Positions 62,970-64,000 of a DNA stretch of 64,000 nt are shown here, in pieces (positions within the stretch are counted from its first letter, which is position 1; every line of letters begins with the position of its first letter). This DNA is from Plazaster borealis (lineage: Eukaryota; Echinodermata; Asteroidea; Forcipulatida; Labidiasteridae), in NCBI GenBank assembly GCA_021014325.1, contig CM037473.1:5271501-5335500 (forward strand), written 5' to 3'. A program made the translations under genes and the position numbers. The notes beneath the pieces are model-generated. The model made no database searches. It was given only the letters and a program-made list of their open reading frames with translations, and was not told the origin of the DNA.

Positions 62970-64000
62970 CTCCAAAACAACCATAGATATGTGACCCTAA
63001 CGGTAAGCCTACACTTCAGTCTCAACAAGCTTGAAAGCAGCTACCTGCATGCTCCGACTCAGTTTCTATGTAAGTTTTTGTAACACCAGAGACACACAGT
63101 AAGAAATTACAAGTCACATTGTGCCAAGAATAAGATTATCTTTGTTACCATATAATTATAATGTGTTAATAAAAACTGGTCAAAATGATAAATCATCTCC
63201 TTCGATTAGCGGCATGATCTTAAATGTCCTGGAAACACCTGTTCCCCGCCATCCAGGCAAACCAGGCATGCTGCTCTCCTTTTGTTCTTGCATCTAAATA
63301 TAGTGGTTGTTGCATCATCTCTGAGAATTCACACTTAACTGTAAGCATCGCTCTATATCAAAGGCATAAAGACCCAGCTCGGTCATTAAAATGGAAGAGC
63401 TGATTTCCCAGTCACCTGTTCCTATTTCCTCGATGACGCTTCAGTCCTTGGATTAGAATTTATATGATTAATAGGAAAAATTTAACGGCCCACATATGTA
63501 TTCAAAATTTGTTGATTTCAGCAAATGAAAAATACTAGCACTGTGTGCTGATGCTGTTGATGTGAAATATTGGCAAAAGTTGTTTTACTAACACTTCTTT
63601 CACACAAGAAGGCCAACATATTTTAAAAAAAGTTTTTTTCTTCTCAATAAACTGTCCGGGCTCAAAATATGCATGCAAATTTGCAGACATTCCAAACACG
63701 CATTATTTATATTTTGGGCCAGAATCTCAAAGGGTGGGGTGTAATTTGATTTAAAATGGGTCACGTTCAAATTCAAAACAGGATGTGTTCAGTCAACAGG
63801 CCTGGACCTTCATTTAACAAACTGTCGGAAAAAACAAGCAAACCACCATCTGAATACTTTCTATTTTGAATGCTCTCTCATCTTTGGAATTTAAAGAATT
63901 GTGCCGTATTAGAACAATTAGGCCTACCCTGAATAAGGGTTTCCTATATAGCATGTATGAAGTCATGCAAGTGGTCTACAGTGAATTCTTTACCATGTGT
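62970..64000. other. No recognised feature
   Basis: AT-rich sequence; no gene, RNA or repeat recognised up to the window end. Confidence 0.45.

Noticed and set aside
63410..63480. Candidate first exon of KIF12 ending ACAG|GTGACT
   Set aside because: The phase could fit, but the frame has no ATG and no resemblance to a kinesin first strand.

Overview
The window looks like a stretch of an echinoderm genome, probably a sea star. It is AT-rich, its genes are split into many small exons, and its introns are full of short palindromic repeats, tRNA-derived SINEs and decayed 3' ends of LINEs. The lineage call rests on my general recognition of the repeat style and should be checked by search. There is no prokaryotic gene organisation, CRISPR array or rRNA.

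Two genuine protein-coding genes converge tail to tail. The plus-strand gene (12 visible exons, 4691-20475) encodes the C-terminal three quarters of an SLC18A-type vesicular amine/acetylcholine transporter, a major-facilitator antiporter. Its first exons, with helix 1 and the luminal loop, lie upstream of the window or were not recognised. The minus-strand gene (16 visible exons, 57722 down to 29485) encodes a KIF12-type kinesin. It has a complete motor apart from the first few residues, a short coiled-coil stalk and an unusually long Pro/Gln/Ser-rich tail. Exon phases agree across every junction of both genes, and each ends at a stop codon. Nothing suggests that the two genes work together.

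Region by region: 1-4600 is a nested transposon stack. An old LINE reverse-transcriptase tail is broken by a 278-bp MITE (9-bp target duplication) and by a 2.83-kb fold-back element with 632-bp terminal inverted repeats. That element carries a decayed B-family DNA-polymerase-like fragment and a second LINE tail. Each of its arms is a chain of about a dozen small hairpins. 4600-20475 is the transporter gene, with introns holding many MITEs. 20476-29484 is intergenic repeat DNA. 29485-57722 is the kinesin gene, whose introns hold SINEs, LINE tails and MITEs. 57723-64000 is the upstream flank or first intron of the kinesin gene, again repeat-rich.

The main points for a second look are the hairpin-chain element at 709-3541, loss of a normally acidic residue in the transporter's helix 11, decayed tandem copies of a kinesin exon/splice-donor junction at 37437-37640, a recurring hammerhead-ribozyme-like motif, a superfamily of TTAA-flanked MITEs, and a nested TTAA element carrying a spaced 14-bp palindrome array.
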